Below, in pieces: positions 53,801 through 63,890 of a stretch of 64,000 nucleotides of DNA (positions are counted from its first letter, which is position 1; every line of letters begins with the position of its first letter). The position numbers were made by a program, and so were the translations under genes. This stretch comes from Copromyces sp. CBS 386.78 (taxonomy: Eukaryota > Ascomycota > Sordariomycetes > Sordariales > Sordariaceae), in assembly GCA_030685235.1 (NCBI GenBank), contig MU839129.1:1-64000 (forward strand). Direction: 5' to 3'. Below the pieces are notes generated by a model that saw only the letters and a list, made by a program, of their open reading frames with translations, was not told where the DNA came from and did not search any database.

Positions 53801-56601
53801 CACAGCGCCAGACGAGCCGTAGTTCGGAAGCAAGTCGTCAAGGCGAGTCACTGCTTGACCGTAGTAGGGCATCCTCGCGAGGTGACCAACTGCGAAGTTC
53901 GGCAGACCGACAAGCGACTGAAGTGGAGAAGGGCCGTCGTGACAACTACACGGGAGGTGAAGACTACGATATCCCTAATGCTCAAGAGACCCGACAACGT
54001 GAAGAATCTCCGCTTGAGCAGCAGAGAGACGAGCACGAGCAAAACCAAGGCATGGATTACATGGAAGAAGAAAGCCACCCTCAAGCCGAGCAGGGAGAAC
54101 AGGCACAAGAGCACGGCGAAGAGGAAGAAGAAGATGAGGAGGATCTCTTCCTCCTCGAAGCCATGCGTTCATCTCCCGCAGTCAAAGCCAAATATCACTT
54201 GAAGGAGAATGATCCTACCTCCGTTCTTCCCTCCCCCCACCAGCCCCAGCCGAGCTCCCGCTGGCATACAAACAAGAGTCAGATGGTTCGCGATCAGTTG
54301 AACATGGCTGCAGAAGACAAAAGTGACGAGCTGGAAGAGTATAGCCTGCTTCATTCCAGCCGGGTCAAGAGGTTCCGTCCTGCGTTGAAGCCGGTTCCGA
54401 ACAAGAAGGCGAACCTTTCGGGCTTCTTCTCGTCACCCGCACCTATTCCGGACATAAGCTTGCAGGGTCCAGAGGGTAACTCTTCTCTTGTGCCTGAGCC
54501 GGAAGCGCTCAGCAGGCAAAGTCAAGCCAATGGCAAGGTGTCATCTGGTTTGGGAGTCCTTTCGGAACGGTCACAAAATTTTGCTACAGGTCAGGCTGAG
54601 CGAAAGCTGGGAACGACTCCCATCGGTCGCGTTCCTTCATCTCAACGTCTATCCGTGCCAGTTTCCCAGAAGCCGTTTCAGCCTTCACCCTTGGGCACAG
54701 CTCCCGTGTTGTCCGGGCAACCCTCCCGACCCCTGCAACCGGCACAGCGCGTACTTCGGCACTCTTCCTCCCTCGTCGGCTCCTCTTCACCGCCACAGCC
54801 AGGGGGCATCTACACTCCGGTCCCGCAGAAACAGAACTTCACTCCCATACGTCGCGAACCAGGTGCTAAGCTCCCCTTGTTCGAACGTGGCGGCGGTGGT
54901 GGAACAAAGACTGGCACTTCCACGACTGGTGTACTTCTCAAAGACAACAACGACTCAGGTTCAGGTTCAGGCACCACTCCGAATTCGATAACTGACAAAC
55001 CTAAGCAGTTGCTGTTTGGTATAAAGGAGACCATTTCCAAGTTATTCTCGGATCCGCCCGCTAAGAGCGTTGAGTACGGACAACCGAACGAGAACGAGAA
55101 CGAGAATAAAGAAGAGCGTGAACAGCAGCCTGAAGAAGAGGACTTGGTCTTGGACGACTACGACGAGATAGTAGAACTCGAAGAAGAACAATCATCCGCC
55201 GCCGAGGAAGAGGAGGAAAGTTTCGAACCACCACAACAGCTTAGAGCTCTGCCCGACAAAAACTCGTCCCCCATCAAGTCTGCCTTAAGACCGCCGACTA
55301 AGAGTCGCACGCCCGGCCGTGTGGTGGAGTTTGCCAACAGTGTACGGCAGTCGCCTACTCCTCGACGACAACGCAACGCAGACAACAACGTTTCTGAACA
55401 GAGGCGTCCTTTGGTGTTTGGGGAGCGTTCAACTCCGGTGGTTATCACCAGCTCGCCTAGTACCCATACGGAGAGCAGTCCTGTGCCTAGTCCTGCCGCT
55501 GGTGAGGAGAGGATTCGAGAGCACACTACGCCTGAGAGGTACGAGGGAGATTATCAGGACCACGAAGAAGAACACAAACCGGACGACGAGGTGGGTATGG
55601 ATGTGCGTATGGATATGGATATGGATATGGACGATGACATCGAATGGTACGAGCATGAACCGGCGTCGGCACCAGCACCAGTACCAGCAGCACGGGCATC
55701 AAGACCGCCTCCGCCGCCACTCCCTCGCCCACTGAGCCCTGGACGAGGACGGCAACAGGAACGCCAACCACAAGTTGCTGTTGCTCCGCGTCAACCACCA
55801 GTCCAGCCACCGCTCATCAAACCGACATCCACTCTCGAAAATTCTCCCGTCATCCGCTCGGGCGTCTCTCTCTTTGGTCACGGTCGGCATAGACCACTGC
55901 CGCCTCCTATTCCGCCTTCCAACCGTAACATCGTCGCGCCTTTGCAGCCTCTTCAACCTCCTCGGCCGTTGCAGCCGCTCTACCCAACTCTGCCGCAACT
56001 CTCTCCTCTTGCTGAACGACAGCCCTCGATGTCGACCTCGGCCTCGGCTTCGACATCTCAACACTATAACGGCCAAGCTTCCAACGCCGCTTCCATCTCA
56101 GCCGGCGCTTCCGCCTTAGCCATCGCCACCTCTGACCAACAACTCCCCCCACCAACCCCCAACTGGACAACAACCCACTGGGAGATCCTCTCCCACACCA
56201 TCACCCACCGCCGCACCCTCCTGACCACCAACCCTCGCGCCCTCCAAAAGGGCAAAAACAAACTCCTCCCCTTCACGCTCCAATCCTTCCTGGGCCAAAC
56301 TTATACCCCCTCCCCCTCACAAACTCAACACGACCCCCTTTCGGGCTTACCGATAGACGAGTCCGTTACCATTGAGCAATGGCATTTGGACGTGGTTTAC
56401 GAATTTCGAGAAATGTTTAGGCGGGCTTGGGGCTCTGACGAGTTGTATGGGGGTGTGTTTGGGATGGATGAAAATGAAAAGGGGGGGTGGAGTGAGGGGG
56501 AAGTGGTGAGGCGGGTTTATGCGTTTCTGGTGGGGGAACGGAGGAGGGTGGAGGGACGGGTTGATAGGGGGAGGAGAAGGGCGAGGGGTGTGGTTTGTTA
56601 G
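47857..56601 (+). CDS. Giant AT-hook, repeat-rich, probably disordered nuclear protein
   Basis: Single uninterrupted frame of 2,914 residues from the ATG in GCTGCCATGG. Three AT-hook-like motifs occur: RRGRPRNQ near residue 46, PRGRPPR near 156 and KRGRPRKD near 260. Residues 550-815 are Glu/Pro-rich with EPEPEPEPE runs. Residues 1200-1410 hold many degenerate QAxTSFxRQ repeats. Residues 1515-1950 are Glu/Arg/His/Ser-rich, with three copies of a unit containing REVTEEIVEEVREEYEHEHE and RSNRSDRGKASS. A final compact region (about 2765-2914: WTTTHWEILSHTITHRRTLL, then VTIEQWHLDVVYEFREMFRR) looks folded and is likely the conserved domain. AT-hooks suggest binding to AT-rich DNA such as RIP-mutated heterochromatin; that role is speculation. 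No orthologue name is recognised. Confidence 0.85.
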   Translation: MDEDEDASMMSVDDTSTSTDPLLETAATPASRSVTPAIPTRQPASARRGRPRNQNQPTPRTQRVQALRESTPRKRMFELDVGDARSPQRLLVTVEAESSRVTSRSSVSRRLFQHSTPTARSIRERERTTSVTVPLRGIEDDGDDEITRLGEFVTPRPRGRPPRTATPGTALRSETPKTTTRPMRPATPGFRLREARSSSKDVLDSDVTIDFSKLGFTSGTKRRISLTPGPSSRAPKRRKNTSGTSPVRQPSLLGPGSARSKRGRPRKDSIAHNEFSALIDRDLTALKEDDSDHEPGPQAESSRDKQNRDRNRDQSEEHIRRERIFQRVPSNVILGNTGVGAPSSDAPRPDESEGDLWLDNSFNPPQDTPAARRWNGAPRAQPSGVEQLRPEPVRRETPQLESELSHGDEYVEFADFGGGESHSDIESELDDDNATPRDTPVQPTETRLPGEEFTMIDPYSLLSMQQNSSYVEEQGHEAQNEDTRDGDTTSFYISKTIRSLRISQQEQESDERSSHNRTADYSVNPNLTTTPRAPIPSYDSLYRYSTGDNRGEAEVVEEVEQEEAHERGASPEKRHSQSSRLEQDLGRVPEQEEERGPELNHEPESELALEPGSDAESEAGFEPRAESRDEPEKEAEPQHEPEPEPEESDLWFRPEPRKRQRREPQKEKQHEPEPEPEPEPKSAPESSTWDRAEQRQEQRNREQMESNILQQRQTNRTSRLEREREFEFEPIPENTPDFEPFPEQRSESPQEPELEPVSESHHEEEQEQEQGFEGNLASEQQQEVGAEAQHEQAPQPKSWWSKSQNQQKARSRERELDVNVHGNVGVDSSNRSRDCDNFETQESSVLYHGHLRQESRGALPPEPSSPLFRKSQTDVQQQTTKTIIQPSVERPSSVNKSTPFYASNSILTPDETPSPVPPEPRDYDFQYDFGAHAIVEADGDEDAELNDDEQRQPTESAEPALDEEMPSSPPTGSFSRHQQPRPEPPLRRARSNSNETPADRVTYLISPGLPALNPQNLMPPPDSQNRPALSPIIRAGEALRQVTSDPPSPPGRGSFLRSPFRGMPGVQDSHSPSPSASRASQSQPQSQPQPQPLPQAQFETTPNQPERSGFGLFNSIKNLVAQGAQVLSPGNASRQASESSRQASAAAGTTTSSPMEIVMDDPFGPDPPGSSRGSTGRNSLFGSMMSKRGSGGSQDASGTASASVSFEKRDQASASASTSFERQSRASSGSERQGHGYNGFGRQAEENGGFGRGRQGDAGFGSHRVIFGESHVQDSFSFDRQRQPNTGFGEYRAQASTSFERPTQAETSFGGRSQANTSFGRQAHASTSFDRSQAQASSSHAIKQPSVTTKFDRQHQPNTSFEHQQAEASTTHDRQAQAETSFASQRQASAISSSTRQPQPNPIFGGTTKAASSFSEREQHEHEHEAMDWQAEEESSHSHEINVTRDRSASASLGFHHDSSRSHHDSSAGVGERTATRQESSTRENSTRKSASVREDHPHRRQPSEPEPEARAHGYREVVETETVTEEREEERVWGGYGGDASAKARSSGFRESSNSHSGSRRHERPETSTRGSSVREDHREPEPRARFRETVEVETVTEEREEEIIYGYGGHGGDARARSSFRNSSHSSGRHRHGRDGQSRHGSSRHGSRQGSRHVSEERETAREEERERSEGRERGRSREVTEEIVEEVREEYEHEHESGHYHSGGRSRHGSSHSNRSDRGKASSSSRQRSEEQETRTKDDRERRERGEREVTEGITEEVREEYEHEHESEHYHTGGREEASRRHGSSSRSNRSDRGKASSASSSRGHGHRQPSSEQEARKVREVTEEIVEEERHEYEEERGGRRSSHVEESHRHWSRGGPHGSQSSRASESTRQDDHRRGGSGERETTREATEVDEEDERHEYEEEERGGHSSGYVEESSHRQQESQSDRGGGSWRRDHQRSSAERERGEAEESRDDFAKGSQKHRTSRGSEASRQGETAQRQTSRSSEASRQGESLLDRSRASSRGDQLRSSADRQATEVEKGRRDNYTGGEDYDIPNAQETRQREESPLEQQRDEHEQNQGMDYMEEESHPQAEQGEQAQEHGEEEEEDEEDLFLLEAMRSSPAVKAKYHLKENDPTSVLPSPHQPQPSSRWHTNKSQMVRDQLNMAAEDKSDELEEYSLLHSSRVKRFRPALKPVPNKKANLSGFFSSPAPIPDISLQGPEGNSSLVPEPEALSRQSQANGKVSSGLGVLSERSQNFATGQAERKLGTTPIGRVPSSQRLSVPVSQKPFQPSPLGTAPVLSGQPSRPLQPAQRVLRHSSSLVGSSSPPQPGGIYTPVPQKQNFTPIRREPGAKLPLFERGGGGGTKTGTSTTGVLLKDNNDSGSGSGTTPNSITDKPKQLLFGIKETISKLFSDPPAKSVEYGQPNENENENKEEREQQPEEEDLVLDDYDEIVELEEEQSSAAEEEEESFEPPQQLRALPDKNSSPIKSALRPPTKSRTPGRVVEFANSVRQSPTPRRQRNADNNVSEQRRPLVFGERSTPVVITSSPSTHTESSPVPSPAAGEERIREHTTPERYEGDYQDHEEEHKPDDEVGMDVRMDMDMDMDDDIEWYEHEPASAPAPVPAARASRPPPPPLPRPLSPGRGRQQERQPQVAVAPRQPPVQPPLIKPTSTLENSPVIRSGVSLFGHGRHRPLPPPIPPSNRNIVAPLQPLQPPRPLQPLYPTLPQLSPLAERQPSMSTSASASTSQHYNGQASNAASISAGASALAIATSDQQLPPPTPNWTTTHWEILSHTITHRRTLLTTNPRALQKGKNKLLPFTLQSFLGQTYTPSPSQTQHDPLSGLPIDESVTIEQWHLDVVYEFREMFRRAWGSDELYGGVFGMDENEKGGWSEGEVVRRVYAFLVGERRRVEGRVDRGRRRARGVVC

Positions 56602-57061
56602 TTGTTATTGTCGTGTGTCGTGTGTCGTGTGGTGAATATGTAGACATGTATTTGTTGTGGTTATAGATGGAATAGGGATGTAGGGATTATAGGGAGAAGA
56701 GAAAGGAAGGGAAAGAGGAGAAAGGAAGAAGGGAAGAAGAAGAGCGAAAGAAGGACTGGATACCCAAAGTATGGATTGCATGAGTAGGAGATACCAAGTT
56801 TGTTGTCAAGGGTTCTTTGTACAAACATTGGTGGTTTCTACTTTTCTGGTATTTGGATTTACATACAATATCACATTTTTGCAACACTACCACTACTAAA
56901 GACTCAAAACTCAGATATGTTCATGCGGTTTATCGTGCTCATTTCAATACGCCCAACTAATATCATATCTAAGCGTAATGTTACAGACAAACCCCAGAAT
57001 ATTGTAAAACCCTGAACCATGCATCCCTTTAAACCCGACTTCTTCTGTCCAGAGTAGTTGC
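56602..57061. other. Convergent intergenic region
   Basis: About 460 bases between the giant gene and RPN6; includes a purine-rich patch (56690-56755) and otherwise nothing recognised. Confidence 0.5.
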
Positions 57062-58482
57062 TTACTCAAGCTGAGAGGCCTGGTTCGTATAAAGCACATC
57101 AACCACATTGCTAAGCTTCTCAATGGTCTTCAGCGCCGCATCGTACGCATCATCCCGGTGCGTCTCATCGTAGATAATGAGGCAGCCGGCACCCTGGTCC
57201 AGCACACCGATGATCACCTTATCCAGGATCATCTGCGACAGCTTCCTTTCCACCTGCTGGGTGTCCAAGCCGACCATCTTGGCGATATGGTCAATTTCCA
57301 CGCGGCTGAAGGGCTCGATGACCTTGATCAGGTTCTGCTCCAACATGGCATCGTACAGGCGTCGCAGGTGGTTGCGGATGAAGGTGTCGCTGCCAAGCTC
57401 GTACCGGTAGGCGGCCAGGGCGCGCTCGTACTCCTCGAGCGATCGGTTGCTGTGGGCGCGGGCGATAGCCTTCATGGCCTCGAGCGACTTGCCGGCGTAC
57501 TTGACGGCCTGCTTGGAGGTCATGAGCTGGTTGACGTCGTCGGCGAGGTTGAGCATGATCTTGCAGAGAAGCATGTACTGCAGGGCGGCCTGGGCCCGCT
57601 GCGGCTCGTCCTGCGTGTGGTAGCCGTCCAGCGCCTCGATGAAGTAGCTGAAAGCCGTCTGGAAGTCCTTGTCCTCGGCGTGCAGCATGCCCGACTGCAT
57701 GTCCAGGTTGGCCTGGAGCAGAGGAGGGGTGTAGACCGAGGCGGCGCTCGTGCGCGCGCTGGTGAGGGCGGCGCGGGCCTTGGCGATGTTGCCGAGGGCG
57801 TGGTATACCCGCGACTCGAGCAGCTGGACTTCGACGAGGACGAGCTTGTCGTCCATGCGCTTGAGCTCACGGAGGAGCCCGTTGATGAGCGTCAGGGCGT
57901 CATAGTAGGATTGCTTGGCCATGTACAAGGTGACGAGACGGGTTTCGAGGTTCTGGCGGAGGAAGGAGCGGCGCTCTGATGTGGCCCATTCTATACACGA
58001 CTTGGTCACGGAGATCTGGACGTCGAGCGAGTCGGGGATGGGTTCGAAGAGGTCGAGCAGCTGGCGGACTATATGTATGAACAAGTATTAGTATCCTTCT
58101 GAGCTTGTATAGCAGAGCTAAGCTGATGGCGGGCTCGTCCGTACCGAGCTTTGCCGTCTTTGCCTTTGCGAACGAAGAGAGAACTGTGCGGCTCTGAGTG
58201 ACGAGGTCTACGAGTCCTTGTGTGTTCCTGTAGCAGGTAATGGGAGATTAGTGACCATGCCCCTCCTCGATGACCTCGATGTAGCCGCCACTCTTACTTC
58301 TCGTCGCGATAGAGCTCTCCCAAGTGAATCAAAGCTGTCTCGTATTCCCGAATGGCCGCGTCAGAGGTGACTGATGGCGGCTTGGAGATGATGTCCTTGT
58401 AAATCTGCTCGGCCTGGCGGGGATCGGTCGAGACCACCTTCTGCGCCTCGCGCACTCTCTCTGATGCTTCGCCCTGGGCCAT
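57062..58482 (-). CDS. 26S proteasome regulatory subunit RPN6 (PSMD11)
   Basis: Lid subunit of the 19S regulatory particle that clamps lid, base and core together. Minus-strand exons 58482-58298, 58227-58145 and 58068-57062 (introns 70 and 76 nt, donors GTAAGA and GTACGG) give 424 residues, the usual length. TPR-like helical repeats fill the first 300 residues (VRQLLDLFEPIPDSLDVQ, LLRELKRMDDKLVLVEVQLL, DFQTAFSYFIEALDGYHTQD). The PCI domain follows: LYDAMLEQNLIKVIEPFSRV then EIDHIAKMVGLDTQQVERKL, and the closing ILDKVIIGVLDQGAGCLIIY. The ATG at 58482 and split codons AA/G and G/TC rebuild the family sequence. Divergent from SOF1. Confidence 0.97.
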
Positions 58483-59192
58483 TGTGTCGTGTGCTGTTGG
58501 TCTCGGTCGCCAAGTGGTGATCGGTAGTAGAATAACTCGAGAGTTCGACTATCGAATGTGGTGATGATTAATCGAGGTCGTGGTGGGATATGCGGCGTAC
58601 CGGTGGTCGCAGAGTGTCGTCGGAGAGGGTTGGTGATTGGAGGTTGTTTGGTGTTGAAGTTGGAGCTCAGGTTGTTTCTCCGTTGTCGTGACGAACCTCA
58701 CCACAGCAAGCTGTTACCCAAGGGAAGTGCAGGCGGCATGTCCACTACGAGACCACTGTAGTACGTACCGCTAGGTTGCCAGGCGCGACGTAATTAGCTA
58801 AAGACATCCACCTAAGATCCCTGCCATCCCACGGCAGGCAAGCCCAGCTCTCATGCCCCTGTCCATCGAGACTAAGTCTTTAGGAAAGCGCCAAGAAGGC
58901 GGTCAAGAGTCTTGCCGCCAGACCCCGCCAAAATTCTCCAGAGGAAGGGGACGGGAGCTGTCAAACTGCCCGTGTCCGACTGTGCTCCCCCCAATTGGCG
59001 ACAGACACTCCCGGCATCCATCCATCCCAAGGTCGAGACCGTATCACAGCACCTGGGCTTTGCGACTTCCTTGGTGAACCGACAGACTTCACCCCTACCA
59101 GTCAGTTTTCATACAACTCATCAACATCGTTACACTCGATACTTTTCGGCCTCGACAGCCTTCCATCTACAACACCCTTCGACATCGTCATC
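58483..59192. other. Divergent promoter region, RPN6 and SOF1
   Basis: 710 bases shared by two divergent housekeeping genes. No PACE-like proteasome element or other site was confirmed by eye. Confidence 0.5.
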
Positions 59193-60672
59193 ATGAAGGT
59201 AGTTAGCCTACCATACGCGACGCCGATCGACATGCGCAAACCTAGTTCCAGGCTCACTCACGACTGACACTTCTGCAACAGATCAAAGCCCTCAGCCGAA
59301 ACATCTCGGCCCAGCAAGCCCCCGGTAACGACGTCACCCGCGCACCCCGTAACCTTGCGCCCGAACTCCATCCTTTCGAGCGCGCTCGCGAGTACAAGCG
59401 AGCCCTCAATGCCGTCAAGTTGGAGAGAGTCTTCGCCAAGCCCTTCCTCGGTCAGCTAGGAAATGGCCACGTCCAGGGTGTCTACAGCATGGCCAAGGAC
59501 AAGAACTCGCTATCTACGGTCGCTTCCGGTGCTGGTGACGGTATCGTCAAGGTCTGGGATCTCACAACACGGGACGAAGCATGGAAGGCCGCCGCCCACA
59601 ACAACATTGTCAAGGGAATGACCTTCACCAACGACAAGAAGCTCCTCACATGCGCCACCGACGGCATCAAGCTTTGGGACCCTTATACCCAGTCCGACAC
59701 TCCTACGCCACTCGCGACATGGCAGGAAGGTGGTCCATACACGGCTCTCTCGTTCCATCGTACCGCCAACTCTTTCGTCGCCTCCTCGGGCGCCGGCTGC
59801 ATTCGTGTTTGGGATCTGGAGCACAGCACGGCTCCTCAGACAATACAGTGGCCGAACCACACCGACACCATCACCGACGTTTGCTTCAACCAGGTCGAGA
59901 CCTCGATCGTTGGTTCCGTCGGCACTGATCGCTCCGTTATTCTCTTCGATTTGCGCACCAACATGCCCGTCATCAAGACTGTTCTCAAGTTCGCCGCCAA
60001 CCGTATTGTCTTCAACCCCATGGAGGCCATGAACATGGCCGTTGCCTCGGAAGATCACAACATCTACCTTTTCGACGCCAGGAACTTCACCAAAGCTCAA
60101 AACATCCAGAAGGGTCACGTTGCGGCGGTTATGGACGTCGAGTTTTCTCCTACCGGTGAGGAGCTCGTGTCTGGTTCGTACGATCGCACAATCAGGGTGT
60201 GGCGCCGCGACCAGGGCATGTCTCGCGACGTTTACCACACCAAGCGTATGCAGAGGGTGTTCCGGACTACCTGGACCATGGACTCCAAGTACCTTCTCAG
60301 CGGCAGTGACGATGTACGTTCCCCCTTTTCTCCCCTCAACTGTTTGATCAGCACGGCTAACATGGTGTATAGGGTAACATCCGCTTGTGGCGTGCCAATG
60401 CCTCGGAGCGCAGCGGCGTCAAGGCGACCAAGCAGAGACAGGCGCTCGAGTACAACAAGACCTTGGTCGAGAGGTATTCGCACATGCCCGAGATCAAGCG
60501 CATCTCCCGTCACAGACACTTGCCCAAGGTGGTCAAGAAGGCGGCCGAGATCAAGCGCGAGGAGCTTGCGGCTATCAAGAGGAGGGAGGAGAACGAGAGG
60601 AAACACACCGTCAAGCAGTTCGAGAAGCGCAAGGCGGAGAGAGAGAAAGCCATACTGGCCAAGCTGGAGTAA
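59193..60672 (+). CDS. SOF1/DCAF13, WD40 ribosome-biogenesis factor
   Basis: Nucleolar component of the small-subunit processome needed for 18S rRNA maturation. Exons 59193-59198, 59282-60313 and 60373-60672 give 445 residues. The first exon holds only ATG AAG; the next begins IKALSRNISAQQAP, restoring the conserved amino end MKIKALSRN. Seven WD-type repeats follow, for example GAGDGIVKVWDLTTRDEAW, SSGAGCIRVWDLEHS, SGSYDRTIRVWRRDQG and SGSDDGNIRLWRANAS, the last rebuilt across intron 2. The Sof1 carboxyl domain is VERYSHMPEIKRISRHRHLP and a Lys/Arg/Glu-rich helix ending AILAKLE. All splice joins fall in phase zero. Confidence 0.97.
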
Positions 60673-61215
60673 TTGTGTTGGTGTTCTGGGCTTTCGTGTG
60701 CCATGTGGTTTGTGCGGTCTCTCACGCTTCACGCTATTTATGCGTTTATTATTTTCTTTGCATTGGGCGGCGTTTCTTGTTAATGGGCAAATTGTCAGGC
60801 TATTTTATTGATGAGGCGATAGGCAGCGGAGTCTCACTCGGTTTATATACGGAGTTCGATACCCCATATTCAAGGGCATATTCTTTTCCATGTTATTCTG
60901 TGTTTCATCGGGCCTACACCACGCTTCAAGGCGGCCTGTGAACTCCTCGCCGCCTTTGCTCCCTGCATTGTCACTTTTTTTCCCATTTCGATTTCCTTCG
61001 ATCTCTCATTCTCATCATATCAATGCATATCAGTATGTTCTTGGAGAGGTGATCGGGGGCTCATCCGTAAGCTTTGATGTGGGCTACATCGGGCTGGAAA
61101 CTCATTGATAGAAAAGGATGTACGTTGACTAAAGGGATGATCTCGACGTGCTAATCAGGCTATTCACAGGTAGACACTACGCTATTGCGTCTCAGGCGTT
61201 CGGCATTCATGTATT
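60673..61215. other. Convergent intergenic region
   Basis: About 540 bases between SOF1 and the first HET-domain copy; nothing recognised. Confidence 0.5.
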
Positions 61216-62516
61216 CTATGAATACTCGCTGTCCAGGCTGTCCAGGCTGTCACATTCGGATGTTGCACTGGCTTCTTCCTTTTTCCTCCAGGACGCTCTT
61301 TGCTCAATTTCTCTCCCGCATACTTCTTCCCACACTTGATCAGCAACAACGTCCAAGCCCATCATGTGTGCGAGTTTATCCCACATATACGGATTATACC
61401 TCTCAGCCTTGTTCACTGCAATCGCTGAACAATATACTTCCCTCGCGGACCTCGAATAATCCGGTTCGATCTTTCCTTCACAGTTATCCGAGATTCCCAA
61501 GAGCGCATAAACGAAATCTCGTGGATCTGTTGCCCCGAAAAAGCACTCCGTGCATATCAGTAACCATTTATAGAGTGGTGACGTTCTTCCCTGCACATCT
61601 CTCTGTGTAATGATTTTCTTCGCTGGACTTCTCTCCAACCCTACACGACGTCGCAGAAGCGCTTCTGACCGATCGTCATGTATCTGCCACTTGGGATCAC
61701 AGAGAATCGAAAGCGCTCTTTCAAAATTCTCCATCGTCACATAGGCGTTACCGCAAACAACCAGGTAGTTCGTCGCCAGAACAACTTCCTGCAAAATCCA
61801 CACTCGCTGCCAATAGCTCATCTCGGAAATACCGGAGATCCCCATCATCTCATGCTCAGTCAACCGTCCTCTGAACACATGGTCTTCGAATTCACCCGCC
61901 TCCAGATTTAGCACTTTCATCGCGTCACGTATATGCCTATCCCCTGTTCCTAACCACACAAGTACCATCTCCGCAGCCTCGTAAATCTGCCTCATTAACC
62001 GCACTTGATGACCCTTTTCTTGTACGTCACTTTGGTTGATGCATAGTGCGTCTACCCACAACCAAAGATTAGAATCACATATTTCGCTCTTAAGGTGTCT
62101 GATACTTTTGAGTCCGTTGTAGAGATTCTCGCCGATGAGGACGGTGTGGCCATCTAGGAGCATGGTCGGGTTGACGACAACGTTGCGTTCTTCTTCGTTT
62201 TGTATTATGGGGCGCGTCATTGAACGCCAATGGACATCTTTGCCGCCTACCCATTGATATGACAGGGCCTTGTATGATCGAGTACTCGATCTTTTGTATC
62301 AAAGTCGACGTGGTGTAGGGTGGCGCTGATCGGTTGAGACCCCTGAGTTAAGCCTGGGGCGAGTGGTTCGAGGAGGAGAAGACGGATCTGACTCTTGGAC
62401 AGAAGTGGTTGATACGGGTATTCTCCGGCCTCAGCACTCAGGTGACTTGGATCCTCAGCGGCTGGCCCACCACCATCATCTCCCGAGGGTTGAAGTAACC
62501 CCCCGTCCGTTCGCAT
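61216..62516 (-). pseudogene. HET-domain (heterokaryon incompatibility) gene with one frameshift
   Basis: HET proteins trigger cell death when incompatible fungal strains fuse. The minus-strand amino part (from ATG 62516) reads YPYQPLLSKSQIRLLLLEPL and LHHVDFDTKDRVLD. One base later than expected (about 62272-62278) the frame changes to YKALSYQWVGGKDVHWRSM. It continues LWLWVDALCINQSDVQEK, MRQIYEAAEMVLVWLGTGD, YWQRVWILQEVVLATNYLVV and ECFFGATDPRDFVYALLGIS, ending at 61216. No intron with legal splice sites bridges the shift. Apart from that lesion all HET blocks are present. The protein would be about 430 residues, short for the family, as is common for copies with little beyond the HET domain. 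Confidence 0.75.
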
Positions 62517-63218
62517 ACCCTATTTTACACAATCAGCCATACTCAAAACAGTTGTAAAGGTGTTCAAAGATGCACCAACCGCTTTCTCACTCGACATTAT
62601 CTGCGCCGAGCTGGGTACCTGCTAATAACCAAAGGAATGATGACAATATCGTCTTGTCTGTCCGGCTGTCGTCCTGGCGTGGTGAGATGCTTCTCTCTCT
62701 CTCTCTCTCTCTGGTCTACCCGGTTGAAGTTTTGAACAAAGATGAAAGATGAGATGCCCGTGTGGAAAACAAAAGCAGATCCACGACTACATGTGCCGTT
62801 GACAATTTGACCGCGAGTGTCCAGCCTTGTTCGTTTTGTCAGCTGTTGATGCCTAGAGGTAACCCCGCGTGTACAGCCCCCAATCCCCAGCCATTCAGCT
62901 CGATAAGATTGAGCCAATCACTCACTATCCGAAAGCCAAATATCCAAAGTTGCTGTATGGCTTAGATTCACCATAGGTGACTCCTGATGGGCTTCCGAAC
63001 GCGTGTTATTGATTTGACAAGGCTCTCGGCCTGAAGCCTTTTACGTGATGATGAAAGGCTACGGTCACAAGAGTCTTGTTCTAAACGATGAACAAAAAAG
63101 CATAAACTACTGTCGTTAACGTCAATAGGTTAGTGTTTTCAATAATTAGTTCCATGAAAGCATACATTCCCAACGGCGTCACCAAACTCGAAGCCTCTGC
63201 CGAAAGTCCGAAACCACC
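62517..63218. other. Intergenic region between HET copies
   Basis: About 700 bases with a TC dinucleotide repeat near 62694-62711 and no supported gene. Confidence 0.5.
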
Positions 63219-63890
63219 TCACCCAGAACCACCAGTGCTTCCTTCAGCCTGTGATTGCGTCGATTTCGTATGATTCGGTACAATCTTGCCGGCGCAGTCA
63301 TTTGAGGTGCCTAAAGATGCATAAACGTAGTCTCTCGCGTCCGTTGCTTTGAACTTCTTCTCCGCACACAATGTCCAACCATTTCGAAAGCGGTGTCTTT
63401 GCCTTTCCCAATCGTGCCTCCTTCAAACGATGACTATCATGTGCCGGAGTCTCAAGCGCCAGATGCACACCGCTGGTATCCGTACGCCGTACCGCATCTA
63501 ACACCAACAGTGTCTGATACAGACCCCTTATTCGGCAATGGCTGCCATAATATCCAGAACCTTCTCAATTGAACTCAGTCTGCGTCACGACGGCATCGTT
63601 GCACGGAATGATATAGTCCCTTGCCATCACAAACACTTGCACGATCCACACTCGCCGCCAGTACGACGCCTCGCAGAACTCAGCGATGCCTTTTGACACC
63701 TCGCGGAGCTTATTGGCCCATTTCTGCTGTTCATTAGGCAACTTTTGAACCCATTGCCTGCCGAAATCTTCTTCGTGTCGAGTAAGACCCGTAGCTGGAA
63801 GAACGAATAAAAGGACAAGGATTCCATTTTGAGGAACGACGGGGATTTTTAGACCTGTATTACTTTGCGACGTACTGGACAAGGGTGTGG
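63219..63890 (-). pseudogene. Degraded HET-domain copy
   Basis: Minus-strand pieces in different frames match HET blocks: EASYWRRVWIVQVFVMARDYII (near 63600-63670), a stop after TQTEFN near 63565, then RLGKAKTPLSKWL followed by a frameshift near 63370. After that KFKATDARDYVYASLGTSND and a short end GSTGGSG with stop at 63219 appear. It is closely related in layout to the copy at 61216-62516 (PLYKWLLICTECFFGATDPRDFVYALLG). At least two frame breaks make it a pseudogene. The amino-terminal HET blocks are missing on this side. Confidence 0.7.

Noticed and set aside
57158..57979. 273-codon plus-strand frame opposite RPN6
   Set aside because: It is the reverse complement of the RPN6 coding exon and has no domain of its own.
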